From Cristatella mucedo (Eukaryota; Bryozoa; Phylactolaemata; Cristatellidae): a stretch of 64,000 bases of DNA. The stretch spans positions 736,501 to 800,500 of the forward strand of contig WPIO01000005.1 in NCBI GenBank assembly GCA_009760855.2, given 5' to 3'. The notes under the pieces were generated by a model that was not told the origin of the DNA, did no database searches, and saw nothing but the letters and a program-made list of their open reading frames with translations. How positions within the stretch are numbered: the stretch's first letter is position 1; each line of letters begins with the position of its first letter. Of the stretch, positions 50,301 to 62,780 are shown piece by piece. Made by a program: the position numbers and the translations under genes.

Positions 50301-50849
50301 TATATGGGTACTACTTGTCCTAGGTGCATATATAGCATCTTTCTCGGCCGACTAAAAGTCTCTTGCAGTTAGCCATGCCATACCTTCGACCGAGGCAACC
50401 GGAAACACGGGAATAGCTATACTTATGCTGTTTTACGGGACGGTATATCAAAGCTCTGCGTCGTGCGCTTGTACGGAACAGGTACTTACCTTGCATTGCT
50501 AATAGAATAAATAATAAATACGCAAGCTTGTGAGAATTATTTAAAAAATGCGTTTAGTCGCCGCCCACCAGTAGCTTGAGTCCACAGCTGCTCAGCAAGG
50601 CATCAGGTGCAGACGGACGGTCAGGGCCGAGTCTTGGCCGGGCCTCGGCAGCCTGATAGACTCTGCTACCCAGGACAAATGCTTCATGCATGAATGTACT
50701 AGCATCGAAACCACAGAAGTATAATTTAAAGAAGTGGTATCGTGCAGCAAAGGCAAGCAATATATATCTCTCAGTTGCACTAGGGCCAGTGAGATAAATG
50801 AAGCGGATTACTCACAGGGTGGCATTCGGTGCAGCTTCTTGTACCAACC

Positions 50850-51300
50850 TATGAGATCTACTCCCCACCAGGCTAATAATCGCCCCGCCGGCATTTCGGA
50901 GTCTACCTGTTTACCCATATCTCGTAGAAATCTCAAATTCTTTTGAGACCTGCCTTCTGCTCATATGCTCCCAAAGCCTGGAACTCACTCCCTTTCTGCG
51001 TCAAGATATCTCTTGACTTGTCTAAATTTGAAAAGAAACTAATAACGCATCTATTTATGACAGAATTTAGTGGGTCCCTGTTATTCGTCCTCTATATGCT
51101 TATGCGTGATGACACTGCATGCTGCCACTAACCGTACTTGCATACTGACCCTGTGCATGTCACAACTAACCTTGATATTCTTGTTATATATTCAGCATTC
51201 TACCACTAACCATTCGATGGTGCTTCATTTTCAGTAACTTTAAAGTGCCTAGGAAGTGATTTAGTTCTCTGAGGGCGCTATACCAAGAGTATTATTATTA
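50850..51300 (+). mobile_element. LINE family A-like 3' fragment
   Basis: PKAWNSLPFCVKISLDLSKF and KKLITHLFMTEFSGSL, then 3' UTR, stem-loop and an ATTATTATTAGT tail. Its 5' boundary near 50850 is approximate. Confidence 0.78.
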
Positions 51301-51789
51301 GTATTACTGTGAAGCGGACGAGGGCAAGAAATTCCGGTAGAACCCTGACATTGGATATTGAAGACAGGCAGGTGAAAAATCACAATTGTGTTCAAGCAAG
51401 CTCCGGCCTTAAAGTGATGCAGTACCGTGGAAGCCGGACTATTTGGTGAGTATTAAGAAAATTCTAGGTAAAATATCAGTAAAACATGCTAACGGTATGG
51501 CAGAACTAATTATGTGGCCGTAGCCAAAGTACCAGGTAATGTGTGACTTTAGACAAATTAAAATTCGTCGAACGAAGTATTCTTCCCTAAAATAGGATCG
51601 GAGAGACCGACTTAGATGAATTTAAAGAAGTTAGCATTATTCACTACCATTGATATCTATAGCGATGGACGCTAGCACGTTTGGGGGACACCAACAATGT
51701 ATTTCTCATCTATTCCTGGGTTTTAAGGTAGCAACTTAAAAATCTAGTCTGCCTCGTTGCAATTAGGTTAGCAGATACCATTTATTATC

Positions 51790-51885
51790 CGCATAATAAT
51801 AATAGTAAAACTAATAACACATTTGTATAGCACCTTAAGAGAGCTTAATCTCTTTCTAGGAGCTTTGCATATGCTGTGATAAGCT
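51790..51885 (-). repeat. SINE/LINE 3' tail
   Basis: ACATTTGTATAGCACCTTAA, GAGCTTAATCTCTTTCTAGG. This is the SINE-2-type tail; a head cannot be made out. Confidence 0.65.
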
Positions 51886-54164
51886 TCGGAACGTAGCCAC
51901 TGAGTGGGATCGGCAGTGGAGCAAATCACAGCCTGGTGTCACTCTCCACGGACCGGAAGCAGTACATTCAGTTTTCCTAAGATTATAAATGTTTGCACAA
52001 TGCAATGTTTCAGAGGCTGTCAGAACATGCTTTAGTTTTTTAAATTTCTATTTTTCCTGATTTATAATGATATTTCACCTTTTGCAAAGGCAGCTCTTTC
52101 ACGTGCTTTGTTTACTAGCCTTCGGGGTTTCTTTTAAGGCGTCCTTTTTAAGGCTTTCTTCAAGATGCACCAAAAATGTGCAAAAGTGACTAACTTTAAG
52201 CATCTTAAGTATTTCTGTGCAAAGACGCGATTAGAAAAGACTGATTTTAGAAACCAACAGCCAGCAGAACTACTCCTAATAACTTGTGTTGACTTTTTGA
52301 CCTCGCCGATTAGAGCACTCAATTGGTGTAAGTTGGGCTTCTTTTTACATTCGAAGTTAGATCGGAAGGTTTTATGTTTATTTTGCAAGATATGATATCA
52401 TAATGGACTAAAAGCAATACATCCGTGAGCCTATTTACTAACGGAATCTGAAGAAATATTAATTTCCTCTAAATTCGTTGGGCCTTTTCTAAAATTGCCA
52501 TGTCAAGAAGCTGGCTGTGTAATGTCCTTGGTGATTTCTCGCCCGGATGTTTTAGTCTTTTAATGGCAAATAGCCTAATTCAGCTAGTTTATCTTCGGCA
52601 GACTTCTCAGACAGCTGGAATGCATAGGATTTTACATCAGAGTAAGATCAGCCTCACTATATGCATGTTTAAGAGGTCGTCCGACATATAGTTTTGCGAT
52701 AATTATCAGGAAGCAACATTTTGAGGGCTAGGCATAAGCTAACTACCATATTGTAGGATAATCCATATGTATGCTTCAAATTTGTGTAGGCCTGCAGTGC
52801 CTTATACAGTGCCTTATACAGTGTTGCATTTCCTTAAAATCTAGGCTACTCTCACCTTCTAGGGTCGATCGAGAGGTGATTTGAAAAATATTATGTAGTG
52901 CATGTGTGTCGGAGGTACTAGTGCTATTTCCAGATTGGTTATGCATAAGAAATAGAGAAAGATGGCCGTAATTTCCTACACACTTTGCCTCTGTGACGCG
53001 GACAATGATTAACTTGACATTTACCTATTTCCGAAGAGGAAGCTTACCACTGGACGCACAGTGCTAACATTTTAGTGAGAAAAAAGATAAATTAATCAAA
53101 ATTAAAACTTATTTACACTCAAATCGTGCAAAAAGGATCTCTAAAAAGCGGTCATTTTAAAATTTCAAGCGATAACAAAAAGCGGAGCTGGTGGATTGCA
53201 ATTAGATATCACAAACACCTGAGATGGTATATGAGCCATATCTCAGGCTGGATTAAGTATGGCCATTTAGCATTATTGTAGGGCCATGCTGCTTGATACT
53301 ACTCAAATATCAACCAATATATAAGCCAGTCCTAAATAATGAGCTCAACGATGGCGGGCTTGTATAATTTAGACTAGAATGTCTATTAGCTTACCTCTAA
53401 ACCATAGCTAATTTGCCACGTAGCCCCCAAATACCCCACAGCAGCTTTACCTCTTAATTTTTTGAAAGACTACATTATCTAACTCACTCCCGACAACCAC
53501 TGCTGACTCTTAAGGCTCTATTATGTTCCCACAGCCTCTCAGGAGCTATAGTGCCAGCTTTGGATGAAAGTTTGTTCGAATCCTGTTTGGGGAAACTGCC
53601 AGCATAGGAGTGATGTATACATGCAGCTATCGTACAAGGTAATATACCGTAAGGTTAACAGTACATCCACAATATTACTGTGTGATCTCATGCTTGCTTA
53701 CTTGCATATTTAGTGACATCAACCTTCAATGTTTGAGCATTTTTTCCGAAAGTAGGTTAGCAGGTTCACTTGGTTATTCAGCTACCAACCAGCATCAATA
53801 GTAAAGCAGATCAAGGCTCGTGTAGAGGTCAGTGCAAGCACCCAAGTGTGAGACTTTGGTTGACAAAGAGCCAATCTAAGGAGGATCGAACAGGAATAGT
53901 TATGATCGACTGTGATCCAAGGACGTGACCTGAGTGGATAGTATGCTCAGCAGGGTACTTTGTAGAGGTCTAACATGATGTGGAACAGCCGTAAAATCTG
54001 TCATGTGAGACCTGGTCTGTAACTGTCGTCTGGATGGCTGCCCATTGTGCGTAAGTAAGACTCACGAGCTAAACTCATTAACTATACGTGCACGGCTGAG
54101 TGAGGGAATGGCTCAAATGTTTTTCAGCGCTCCTCTGCACGCACATATGAGCAAATTATTGGAA
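51886..54164. other. No supportable feature
   Basis: AT-rich. A segment at 52134-52395 is open on both strands with mutually incompatible proteins and no motif. Confidence 0.4.
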
Positions 54165-54473
54165 GACCTGCGTCAGAACATCCCCTGACCTGACCACATT
54201 TAAAAGGAACTTAAAAACACCTATTTAGGACAGCATTTAGTGGGTCCCCCTGTGATTCGTCCTTCATGTGCTTATGCGTGCTGACACTGTGCATGCTGCC
54301 ACTAACAAAATTTGCATGCTGACCCTGTGCACGTCACCCCTAACCATATTATTCATTTTGTTTGTTTTTTCAAACATGATTTTACTTACCATTCAATTGC
54401 ATTTCACTTTGCAGCAAATGTAAAGCGCCTAGAAAGAGATTAAGTTCTCTGAGGGCGCTTTATCAAGTACATC

Positions 54474-54512
<39 letters not shown>
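54165..54512 (+). mobile_element. LINE family A 3' fragment with long (ATT)n
   Basis: Begins in the last codons of the ORF (CGTCAGAACATCCCCTGACC) and continues through a well-preserved 3' UTR and stem-loop to about 14 ATT units. It lacks the rest of the ORF, so it is severely 5'-truncated but fairly young. Confidence 0.85.
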
Positions 54513-54514
<2 letters not shown>

Positions 54515-55009
54515 GGTGTTAAGGCTAATTTAGGTACTCATGCAAGCCGGCAGCTGCTCCCAAGAGCAGCCACAAAAGGTCTCATAAATCTTCACTGTTC
54601 AACTGTTCATTAGCATTTCCCTTGCTCAATCACTATACAGGTTTCGGTGCAGAGATGTCTTCACAGCACTTCTTTACCTGCACGATGGCCATGCTTGTCA
54701 TTTTGTGCGACCGATTGTCGGTTGCCGACTTCCCATTCAATTGTTTGGATAAGCCTCCGGGATGGTAAGTGTGGCCTGGTTTACTTGATTGCACTTCAGA
54801 GCCACTATAAGGAACTTTTCTATGTGAATTCTCATATGGCAAACAGATTAGGTAAAGATAGGCGGGCAAGTCTGCTCTGGGTTAGCTTGTTGCAAAGGCT
54901 CTCGGGAATTTTTTTCCACTAAAGTCTGCCGGGCGCTGCTGTTATCGAAGCCTGCCGAGAATTTGTCTCTTCACTACGCGTCGAGCAAGGTCAAAATAGC
55001 ACTGAAATG

Positions 55010-55258
55010 ATAATAATGCTACATATAATAAAGCGCCCTAAGAGAACTCAATCTCTTTCTAAGCGCTTTACAATTTCTGCAAAGGAAGCACGATCAAATG
55101 GTTAGTGGTAGCATGCTCAATAAATAATAATAACACACTTGATAAAGCGAACTCAGAGAACTCCATCTCTATCAAAGCCCTTTGCATTTTCTGCAAAGGA
55201 TAAACAACAAGCATAACATGGTTAGGGTTGACATGCACAGGGTCAGCATGGAAGTATA
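55010..55258 (-). repeat. Two tandem LINE family A tails
   Basis: Tails at 55010-55125 and 55128-55258, both in the minus orientation. The second tail begins where the first 3' UTR breaks off (TGCTCAATAAATAATAATAA), as if one copy had inserted into the 3' UTR of the other. Confidence 0.75.
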
Positions 55259-55360
55259 GTTGGTGAGCCGTGATGGCACACTAGGTAAGGCGGTTGCTTT
55301 TACGAAGGTACACGAAGCTGGCATTTAGCCCCAAGGGGCCATGTACCACAGGTGGGTTCG
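55258..55360 (+). mobile_element. SINE-1 head-like fragment
   Basis: GAGCCGTGATGGCACACTAG and GTAAGGCGGTTGCTTTTACG match the tRNA-like head of SINE-1. The body beyond about 55300 does not match well. Confidence 0.5.
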
Positions 55361-55784
55361 TAGACAAGTCAGGCTCAACTGGTGACCCATCGTGTTTGGC
55401 AGCCTCAGCAGTCTGGGTTTCCACTGCCCTTGGTTGTACTTGGCCTCTGTTGGTAGACACGGCTTTTGCGACCGCTGCTGCCGGTAATACAAGCATTAAG
55501 TTTCCGTAGAGCAAATTGAATTAGTTTACGCTTGGCATCAGGTCAAGATTCGGTCTTTCCCTAAGCATGTAGGTAAACATGTTTGCATGCGAGCATGAAT
55601 GAATAGACTGGACTGATTTTAAGGATTGTTAATGCGGCTTTTTTAAATAAATACAATATCCCCACGATTTTTCTTAAGCCAAATTGGAAATGGCCCTGAA
55701 CAGTTTCCAAAACCTTTTGGGACAATTCAGCTCTGAATGCCGGTGTTGACCTTAACAACTGTCTAAAATGTGATAGTTTCATTT

Positions 55785-56510
55785 AGAAGACTACCTCCAT
55801 TGCTAGCCATCACGTCTGATCCCTGTCTAAGATTAGGGACTGTCTTCCACTGCGGCTTGAAGAATTTAACGAGTTCTCTGGTATTGTCAAGGGTGGGTTA
55901 TCGCAATTCCATTTTTCCCTGGTTAGCAAAAACAGCCATTATGTCACTGAAGCTAATGAAAAATATGTCTGCAAGGCTAGTCAGTAAATCCCAGTAGTTA
56001 AGCCACGCGTCTCTCATTAACTTAGTGATTTTTGATAGCTCCCAGTTGATCCAAAAATACGGAGTGAAGTTCTTATACTGACGCACATGGTCTGCATGGC
56101 TTAGCTCCTTCATACCATGCTGAACCGCTGCATCAGTTTCAGCCACCTCATGTGCCCTAAGTTTTCCTATTGATAATAAATTAGCTACTTAATTCCTAAG
56201 ATTAATGACCATTGGTGACAGAAGCGTTTGCTCTTCAGGTCCTAGGCTGTCGAAGTAATTAAAAAATCTTTGCTCAATTAGACCCACTGTCCTGCTGCTG
56301 AATGAGGCCCATTCTTTACCGCCTTTCTGAGCTGCCAATTACATGCTTCTCGCTTCCTCGGCTGCCCTCCTGACTCAGCTATGCTTCTTACTTCCTCTTT
56401 GTTAAGTGAAATGAAGTCCTTTGGCTACCACATGTCTACCGAAAGCCGCTAAGGCTATGAATAAGCTATAAAAAACTCGCTAACACACACTTAGTCTAGT
56501 CTCTGTAACT
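55785..56510 (+). mobile_element. LINE family B, degenerate copy
   Basis: SLSKIRDCLPL, the LMKNMSARLVSKSQ region, and a 3' part with TCAGCTATGCTTCTTACTTC and GAAAGCCGCTAAGGCTATGA. Frames are broken. Confidence 0.6.
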
Positions 56511-56721
56511 TAATAGATTTACAAACAGAGATACGTCACATTGTATTCCTAATTATGAAAAAGTTAATAAACATACGTCTGGAAATTTATTATGCCTTAT
56601 CAGCCTTGTTTAAAAACTTTTTAGTGTGTTTGTGGGTAGCATGGTTGTACCTTTTTCAGGAACATTAATGGTGCAGTTTCTCAAGTCAGATGAAAATGTT
56701 TGACAATGTGCACTAGTTACA

Positions 56722-57050
56722 ATAATAATACTAATAATAATACACTTGATAAGGCACTGTTAGAGAACTCAATCTCTTTCTAGGCGCTTTACGTTAGTAG
56801 CAAATGAAGCACGATCGAATGGTGAGTGGTATCGTGCTTGATAGAAGCATGAATAACATGGTTTGGGGTGACATGCATAGGGTCAGCATACAAGTGCGAT
56901 TATTGGCAGCATTCAACCGTTCAGCTAGCGTAAGCACATTAAGGACAAATCACAGAGACCCACTAAATGCTGTCATAAATAGGTGCGTTTTTAATTTTAT
57001 TTTAAACGTGTTCAAGTCAGGGAATGTCGTGACGCAAGTCAGGAATGACA
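56722..57050 (-). mobile_element. LINE family A 3' fragment
   Basis: (AAT)n, the stem-loop, the 3' UTR, and the last ORF part in reverse (CACTAAATGCTGTCATAAAT, TTCAAGTCAGGGAATGTCGT). Confidence 0.78.
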
Positions 57051-58489
57051 CGTCATGAGCGTGAGCATTTCTGCGGTTTGTCTGTTGAACAATCACTAAC
57101 AAACTGCCCTTTAAGCAGAATGCATTTTCCGGTTACAAAAAATGCTCATATGTTTATTTCGCATTGAAAGGCAGCTGTACAAGTATTCAAAATTAGTCTA
57201 ATTGGTAATTGGTCAGCCCACGTAAATAGAACGAGTTTAATTTTGTTGTCTACATTGATTATCACGCTGAGTTTAAAAGAAAATTGGTGTGCATTTTTTA
57301 TTATCTATTCCGATGACACATAGTTATTATAAATGAATATTTAGAGCATTTAACGCATTTTCCTTTTCTGCAAAAGAGCTATTCCCAGAAAAGGACCCAT
57401 TTTCCATGGTTGTGCTTTTTTGTGCTATTATTTGTAGGATTCTTTAAATTCACTCGGAGCAAGAACGGTTTTGTCCTCAATCAGTCATCAACCATTGCAC
57501 CTAGCAATTTCTTGCTTGCCTCTTAAGGCAAGGTGACTTGTTCTCTTAATATTTGAGTATTTTTGGTGTTTTGTGCCACAAGTTCCATCTTCAAAAAGCT
57601 TATCAAAGCTGACAACTTAAGTGGAACATTTTGCACTGCACTTTTCTTAAGACTATTATGCTAAATATAGATTTCTTAATACTTTAGTGAAAAGCTACTA
57701 ACAAAGAGAAAAAGACCTGCTCATGCTCACGGATTTGGTACCAATATTCTGGAAGCGATGGGGGACTTTTTAATCAAATCAAACAGATAGTGGTTGTTTT
57801 AGAATTATGGATGTTCTCAAATTGTAATTATATTAATGGGATTTGTCATGGTCCCTAGTTTAAAAGGTTAAAAGGCACATCTTAATGGATGGATAGTAAG
57901 ATGTAATTTATTATTTGAATTTGGATTTCTGGTGCTGTATACGTATATACATATTGCTTCTTTGTAGCTTAGGAATAAACCGCCCTACTTTACTGACTTA
58001 AACAAAATTTTAAGGCATTATGAGCATCATCTTTTCGTGCTCCACTAAATAGTGATCAGGTTATCAAACAGCTTCATTTGTATAGCAGCAGATGAGTTCT
58101 AGTGGTCATTACAGTCCCTTGAAGTGGGCAATAAATTATTTACTTATTCTAAACTTAAAATTGCAATCTGGGTAGTGAAGTCTGAGCAGCCATTCACCTA
58201 GGGTCAGACCCACCACAGAAATTTCTTTCCCATATGCTAACTTATTACCACCCGAAATTAATGAAAGCCCACCCGCCTCGATGGTCAAACACTCGGAATG
58301 CTTTCTGAAAAATGACGATCTAGAAGCACGTTCTTTTCCATCGCAAGAAAATTAGTGCTAGCCTGCCTCTCTAGAGCCAAGATCGGCAAAATCCGGCCTT
58401 TATGCCATATAGGCCCTAGCTAGTGCTCCAGTCCGGCCTAGCGGCCCCCTAGTTATTTATAGTTGGATCTGGCCTATTTAATAATTAAA
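57051..58489. other. No supportable feature
   Basis: AT-rich. A weak SINE-1-like trace lies at about 58065-58250 (CTTCATTTGTATAGCAGCAG ... GGGTCAGACCC). Confidence 0.35.
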
Positions 58490-58590
58490 ATAATAATAAT
58501 AAATTCGATATAGCGCCCCGGAGAGAACTCAATCTCTTCCTAGGCACTTTGCATTTGCTGCACAAGAAGAACGATCGATTGGTTAGTAAT
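58490..58590 (-). repeat. LINE family A 3' tail
   Basis: (AAT)n, TATAGCGCCCCGGAGAGAAC and TCTTCCTAGGCACTTTGCAT. Confidence 0.7.
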
Positions 58591-58984
58591 TGAATTGGTT
58601 TTGTTCTCCTTCATTACTGCTGGTTGCAGTTCAAACTGTTTCTTATGTCTATTTTTAGAACTGGTTTCAGACGCTTGTATGAGCAGAAGGGCATGGCTGG
58701 GTTGGGGTGATTAATGTCTACCCCTATACTTACCGTACGTGTCTGTGCGTCAGTTGTGGCTTTCTGTTTGTTTGTTCGTCTGGCCACGCCCACTTCGGCG
58801 GGCCAGCTGAGTGGGCGCGGTTCGTTCTGGCCTAGCCCGTCTTCTTGACCTCCTGAAATGACCTAGTACTGTAGCCTCCGCTTACGTACGCACCCGTTCA
58901 AGTATGCATCCCGGTTAAGTATGCATATTTTTCCCTAAAATTCTGGGCTCAAGATTTATTAGTTAAACCTGTCATGAATCGTCA

Positions 58985-59057
58985 TTTAATAATAATAATA
59001 ATAATACACTTGATAAAGCACCCTCAGGGAACTCAATCTCATTCTGGGCGCTTTCCA
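58985..59057 (-). repeat. LINE family A 3' tail joined to a transposase remnant
   Basis: (AAT)n, GATAAAGCACCCTCAGGGAA and ATTCTGGGCGCTTTCCAG. It directly abuts the C-terminus of the pogo-like pseudogene. Confidence 0.75.
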
Positions 59058-59640
59058 GTTGGTGCAGGTTTTGAAGTTTCTTGCGTTTGGCTTTGAGGGA
59101 GACCGCCCGGATAATGCTCTGAAATGATTCAAATGAATTCTTAATATCTTTAAATGTATCATCAGCTTCAATTTGATCTCCAGAGTAGAGCAGCTGATCC
59201 TCGATGTCGAGAACTTGCTTATAAAGAAAAGTATTTGAACCCTGAAATACAACTCAACTTTCTGAACCGGCATTTAGATCTTGAGGATTAACGTCGCCAT
59301 CATCATCCATCACATTTTCATCAATCTTCATTTACTCCAAAAGCTCGTCAACATCTTTCAATACGGCAGAAAAATATTCTTCGTTGCTCTCGTCCTCAAC
59401 GCGAACGAAGCATTCCAGTTCTGATGAAGCGATAGATAAATTCAATGCTCCAAAAGCCTTCGCAAGTTCGGTGCCCACATCCTCAACATTGCTATAATCC
59501 TCCAGTTCTAGTTCTAAAGTCATTAGTTCGGCCTTGACGAAAGCATTTTTGATCGAGCTTGGTGAAACAGAATCCCAGGCTCCTTTCACATAACTTGCAG
59601 CATCAAGCAAATGATGAGCTGCAAATGGAAGCTTTTCAAA
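59058..59640 (-). pseudogene. Pogo/Tigger-like transposase, C-terminal remnant
   Basis: Minus sense: FAAHHLLDAASYVKGAWDSV, SPSSIKNAFVKAEL. This is the conserved pattern after the DDE domain in pogo/Tigger (DDE_1) transposases, where a Trp-Asp/Asn-Ser-Val motif precedes the residues TIRN.F.K.G. An acidic stretch follows up to a TAA at 59332. In the same frame the sequence goes on: KMKIDENVMDDDGDVNPQDL, a TGA, then DIEDQLLYSGDQIEADDTFK and SLKAKRKKLQNLHQL, the usual end of this family. The DDE catalytic domain and DNA-binding part are gone. Two stops and truncation by a LINE tail indicate a dead copy. Confidence 0.78.
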
Positions 59641-59886
59641 CGTATTACTCTTGCTATTTCAAAATATTCAAATTAAAATGAAATAAGTTTTTGTTATCTA
59701 GGCTTTAATATTAGGGTAGACCAAGCGTTAGCTTATAGCTTTCTTGAATGTTTTCCATTGCTTCACGTTCAATGTTTTCTGCCAGATTGAAGTTAAATGG
59801 TAAGCTACCACATTATTTGAGTATCAAGGGTCGAAGCTAATGTCAGTAAGGTATAGTTGTACCTTGTAGGTATATATAAGATATAG

Positions 59887-60893
59887 TTGCCAGCATATCT
59901 CCAGCCGAATCAGCTCAAAATTTAGTTGTCATGTTCCAAAGTGACCTCTCGTTAGACGACCACATCAGCTCCACGGTAAAGTCTGCCTACTTTCAGCTAC
60001 ATAACATTGCTAAAATTCGGGCTTGTTTAGATGGGGAATCATTCTTGTTCATTTCCTAGAGTGTAGTCACGTGTAGACAAGGCATACTGCTTAGTTACGG
60101 CTAAGCAGTATGCCTTGTCTACACGTGACTACACTCTAGGAAATGAACAGGAATGATTCGCTAAGGATACCGCGTCTAAGTTGGTCCATGCATTTGTAAC
60201 ATCCCGTCTTAATTTCTGTAACTCACTGCTTGCTGGCCTACCGGCATGTGCAATCAGGCGATTGCAGATGGTGCAAAACTCCTCAGCTAGGCTTAATTGT
60301 CGTGGCGGTCGCAGTTGCCACATCGCGCCACTTCTCGCCGACCTGCACTGGCTACCAGTCAAGCAACGCATCGACTTCAAGGTCTTGTAGCTAACTTTTA
60401 GGTCACTCCATTCTTTGACTCCAGCCTATCTCTGAGATCTACTCCCCCACCAGGCCAAGCATTGTACTACCGGCTTTTCCGAATCCAACAGTTTACCAAA
60501 ACCTCGTACACACCTCAAATCCTATGGAGACCGTGCAATTAGTTCGTATGCCCCCAAAGATTGGAACTCCCTCCCGACCTGCGTCACAACATCCCCTGAC
60601 CTGACCACATTTAAAAAAAACTTAAAAAACACACCTATTTAGGACAGTATTTAGTGGGTCCCTGTGATTCGTCCTTCATGTGCTTATGCGTGCTGACACT
60701 GTGCATGCTGCCACTAACCACACTTGTATGCTGACTCTGTGCATGTCACCCTAACCATGTTATTCATGTTGCTTATCAAGCATGATATTACTCACCATTA
60801 AATCGCGCTTCCCTTTGCAGCAAATGTAAAGCGCCTAAAAAGAGATTGAGTTCTCTGAAGGTGCTTTATCAAGTGAATTATTATTATTATTGT
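59887..60893 (+). mobile_element. LINE family A 3' part, interrupted by a hairpin element
   Basis: PAYLQPNQLKI-like start, then LNIAKIRACLD and, after the insert, TSKLVHAFVTSRLNFCNSLL, LQMVQNSSARLNCRGGRSCH and LLADLHWLPVKQRIDFKVL. Later parts have stops and frame changes; the 3' UTR, stem-loop and ATT tail end at 60893. Confidence 0.87.
60033..60162. mobile_element. 130-bp hairpin element inserted in a LINE
   Basis: Two 59-nt arms (60036-60094 and 60101-60159) around a 6-nt loop TTACGG, with one mismatch by my count (near 60045). Arm sequence includes CCTAGAGTGTAGTCACGTGT and AGACAAGGCATACTGCTTAG. The flanks GCTTGTTTAGAT and AAGGATACC are contiguous in other family A copies, so the insertion boundaries are clear to within a base or two. 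No target duplication is evident. Confidence 0.92.
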
Positions 60894-62314
60894 TGTGCAT
60901 TCACAAAGAAGGAAAACTGTCTTTTAGTACGAGACTACATCCACCAATATTATTTGAGTTAGCAATAATGATATTGAAAAAGCTTTTTAGTGGTGAAGAG
61001 AGTGGCTCTGGGTGCCGCAGCGTTTCAATGGGGCCTTTTAAAATGTTCATGGGTGCTGATTGTGACCGGTTTCATACAAGAAAAAAACCCATACCGTGCG
61101 GCTATTTAATGGGCGTCGGACAGTGGTCTCTAGGAATTGTCAGGGAGTGTTGCCTTTATTATCAAAGAGCTGAGTGGTGTAATTAATTGCAAAGTAGTGA
61201 AATGTAATGTAATTTATCTCGATTTGTAACACTACCAAACTCAGAAGATCACCTACCAGCAATAGGGACTGCAATTGAATAGTGAACTAGCTTGGATATA
61301 CGTTGATCTCGGGTCTTACGTTTCACTTACAGAGTTCGCTTCAGAGAGCCTTCCCTACCGGCCTCTCTCCCTTCTTTCACTCGTCTTTCACTTTTCTTGT
61401 CGTATTCAAAATCAGGTCGGTCGGCACCCTAAATTGTCGCCTAACCAATTAGTAGCGATAAACTTATGGATGGAGATGATAGAATTGCTGGAGGAATGAT
61501 TTATTTTTGCCTAGATAAAAGATGTTGCAGTGCACAGAAGACAAAATATGCGGTTGTGACGCATGCTTGTCTTTTTAAATTCCTGATGAAAGGACAACAA
61601 CCCTTGTTGATGTGTAAGCATAAGAATTGTGCACTTAACATTACGCATTTAGCCTTTACCATTAAAATCATGCCTTTATGCATTTTCGATCTGAGTCTCA
61701 ATATCTGTTCTGTTGTCACTTCCTCCAAATCTGCATCTCTAAAACTGACAAATGTTATCAATTTCACATTTGATAATTATTTAGTGAACGGTTCTTCTTC
61801 TTGCGATCTGCCGAGTAAACGAATGCATGGTGCAATTCAAATGAATTCTCCTGAGCTTATGAATCATTTGATCGACCTCTCTAACTTGTCTGCTGGCTCA
61901 TTTAAAGTCAATGCGCATTAGTAGACAGCTCAAATCGTTGAAATATCGGACTACTAAAAAATACTTTGCTAATAGGAATAATAATAATTGTATAAGCGAA
62001 GATGGATTCTTGGCGTGAGTGTTTTTCAGAAATTGCTCTAGTTGCAGTAGTGCAAACGTAGCGATCCTATTACTGAACGGAAATTATTGTAAGTGCATTG
62101 CCCAAGTGGCTGGCCGCTGGTTCAAAATCCCGTTCTCTTACGATACACGCCACCACTTCTGTCTTGAGATTCACTTGCTTCTATCAAACATCAAATCATT
62201 TTCAAGATCCTCTGTCTGGCTTTCTTGTCGCTTTATTCACCGTACACCAGCCGCCTATTCAATCTCATTGCTTCACCAGCATGCCTTCATTCTAACTGCT
62301 GCTCAGCATCTAAT
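60894..62314. other. No supportable gene
   Basis: A 151-codon plus-strand frame at 61466-61921 is the longest non-repeat frame in this part. It has no recognisable domain and the minus strand is open over part of the same segment, so I do not call it. Confidence 0.35.
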
Positions 62315-62590
62315 AATGCAATGTATCTCCGTCTGTAACTCCACAAAGTCATAAAGACCATGTGGGTGTTACGCAGGAGAGTTTTGTATAGCTCACTCAC
62401 AGCCTAAGCGGCTTTCGGTACGCATTCGGTAGCCAACAGACTTCGCCTCACGCAACAAAGAGAAAGTGGGAAGCATAGCAGAGTCAGGAGAGCAGTTAAG
62501 GTACTGAGTAGCATCAAAGTAGCAGCTAAGAACCGCTGAAAAGGATGAGCCACCGTCAGCAGTAGTAGATTAGTTGTCATTGCGTAAGAA
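62315..62590 (-). mobile_element. LINE family B 3' fragment
   Basis: Nearly the same sequence as 33090-33360 (ACGCAGGAGAGTTTTGTATA, GCATTCGGTAGCCAACAGAC). It is the 3' region only. Confidence 0.75.
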
Positions 62591-62780
62591 ATCTAGATAT
62601 CCCTCAGTTCCTCTCACTGAATTTAAAGTGTTTAACGATCGAGCCTTTAGCTCGTTTGCACCCGATCTGGAACTTGCTTCCAGCTGTGGCAACTAACTGC
62701 CCCGACCCACATTATTTTTCAAGTTTCTGGTAAAAAAGCATCCGTTCTGGTCAGCTTTCCCTTGATCACAGTAGACTTAT
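62590..62780 (+). mobile_element. Short CR1-like LINE C-terminal remnant
   Basis: Traces of LDIPQFLSLNLKCLTIEPLA and IWNLLPAVATNCPD in the order seen at the end of LINE ORFs. Weak. Confidence 0.35.

Noticed and set aside
52134-52395. Open frames on both strands over the same segment
   Set aside because: Neither protein has a motif; the double opening suggests chance.
61466-61921. 151-codon plus-strand frame
   Set aside because: No domain or homologue recognised; the opposite strand is also open for 88 codons, and length is possible by chance.
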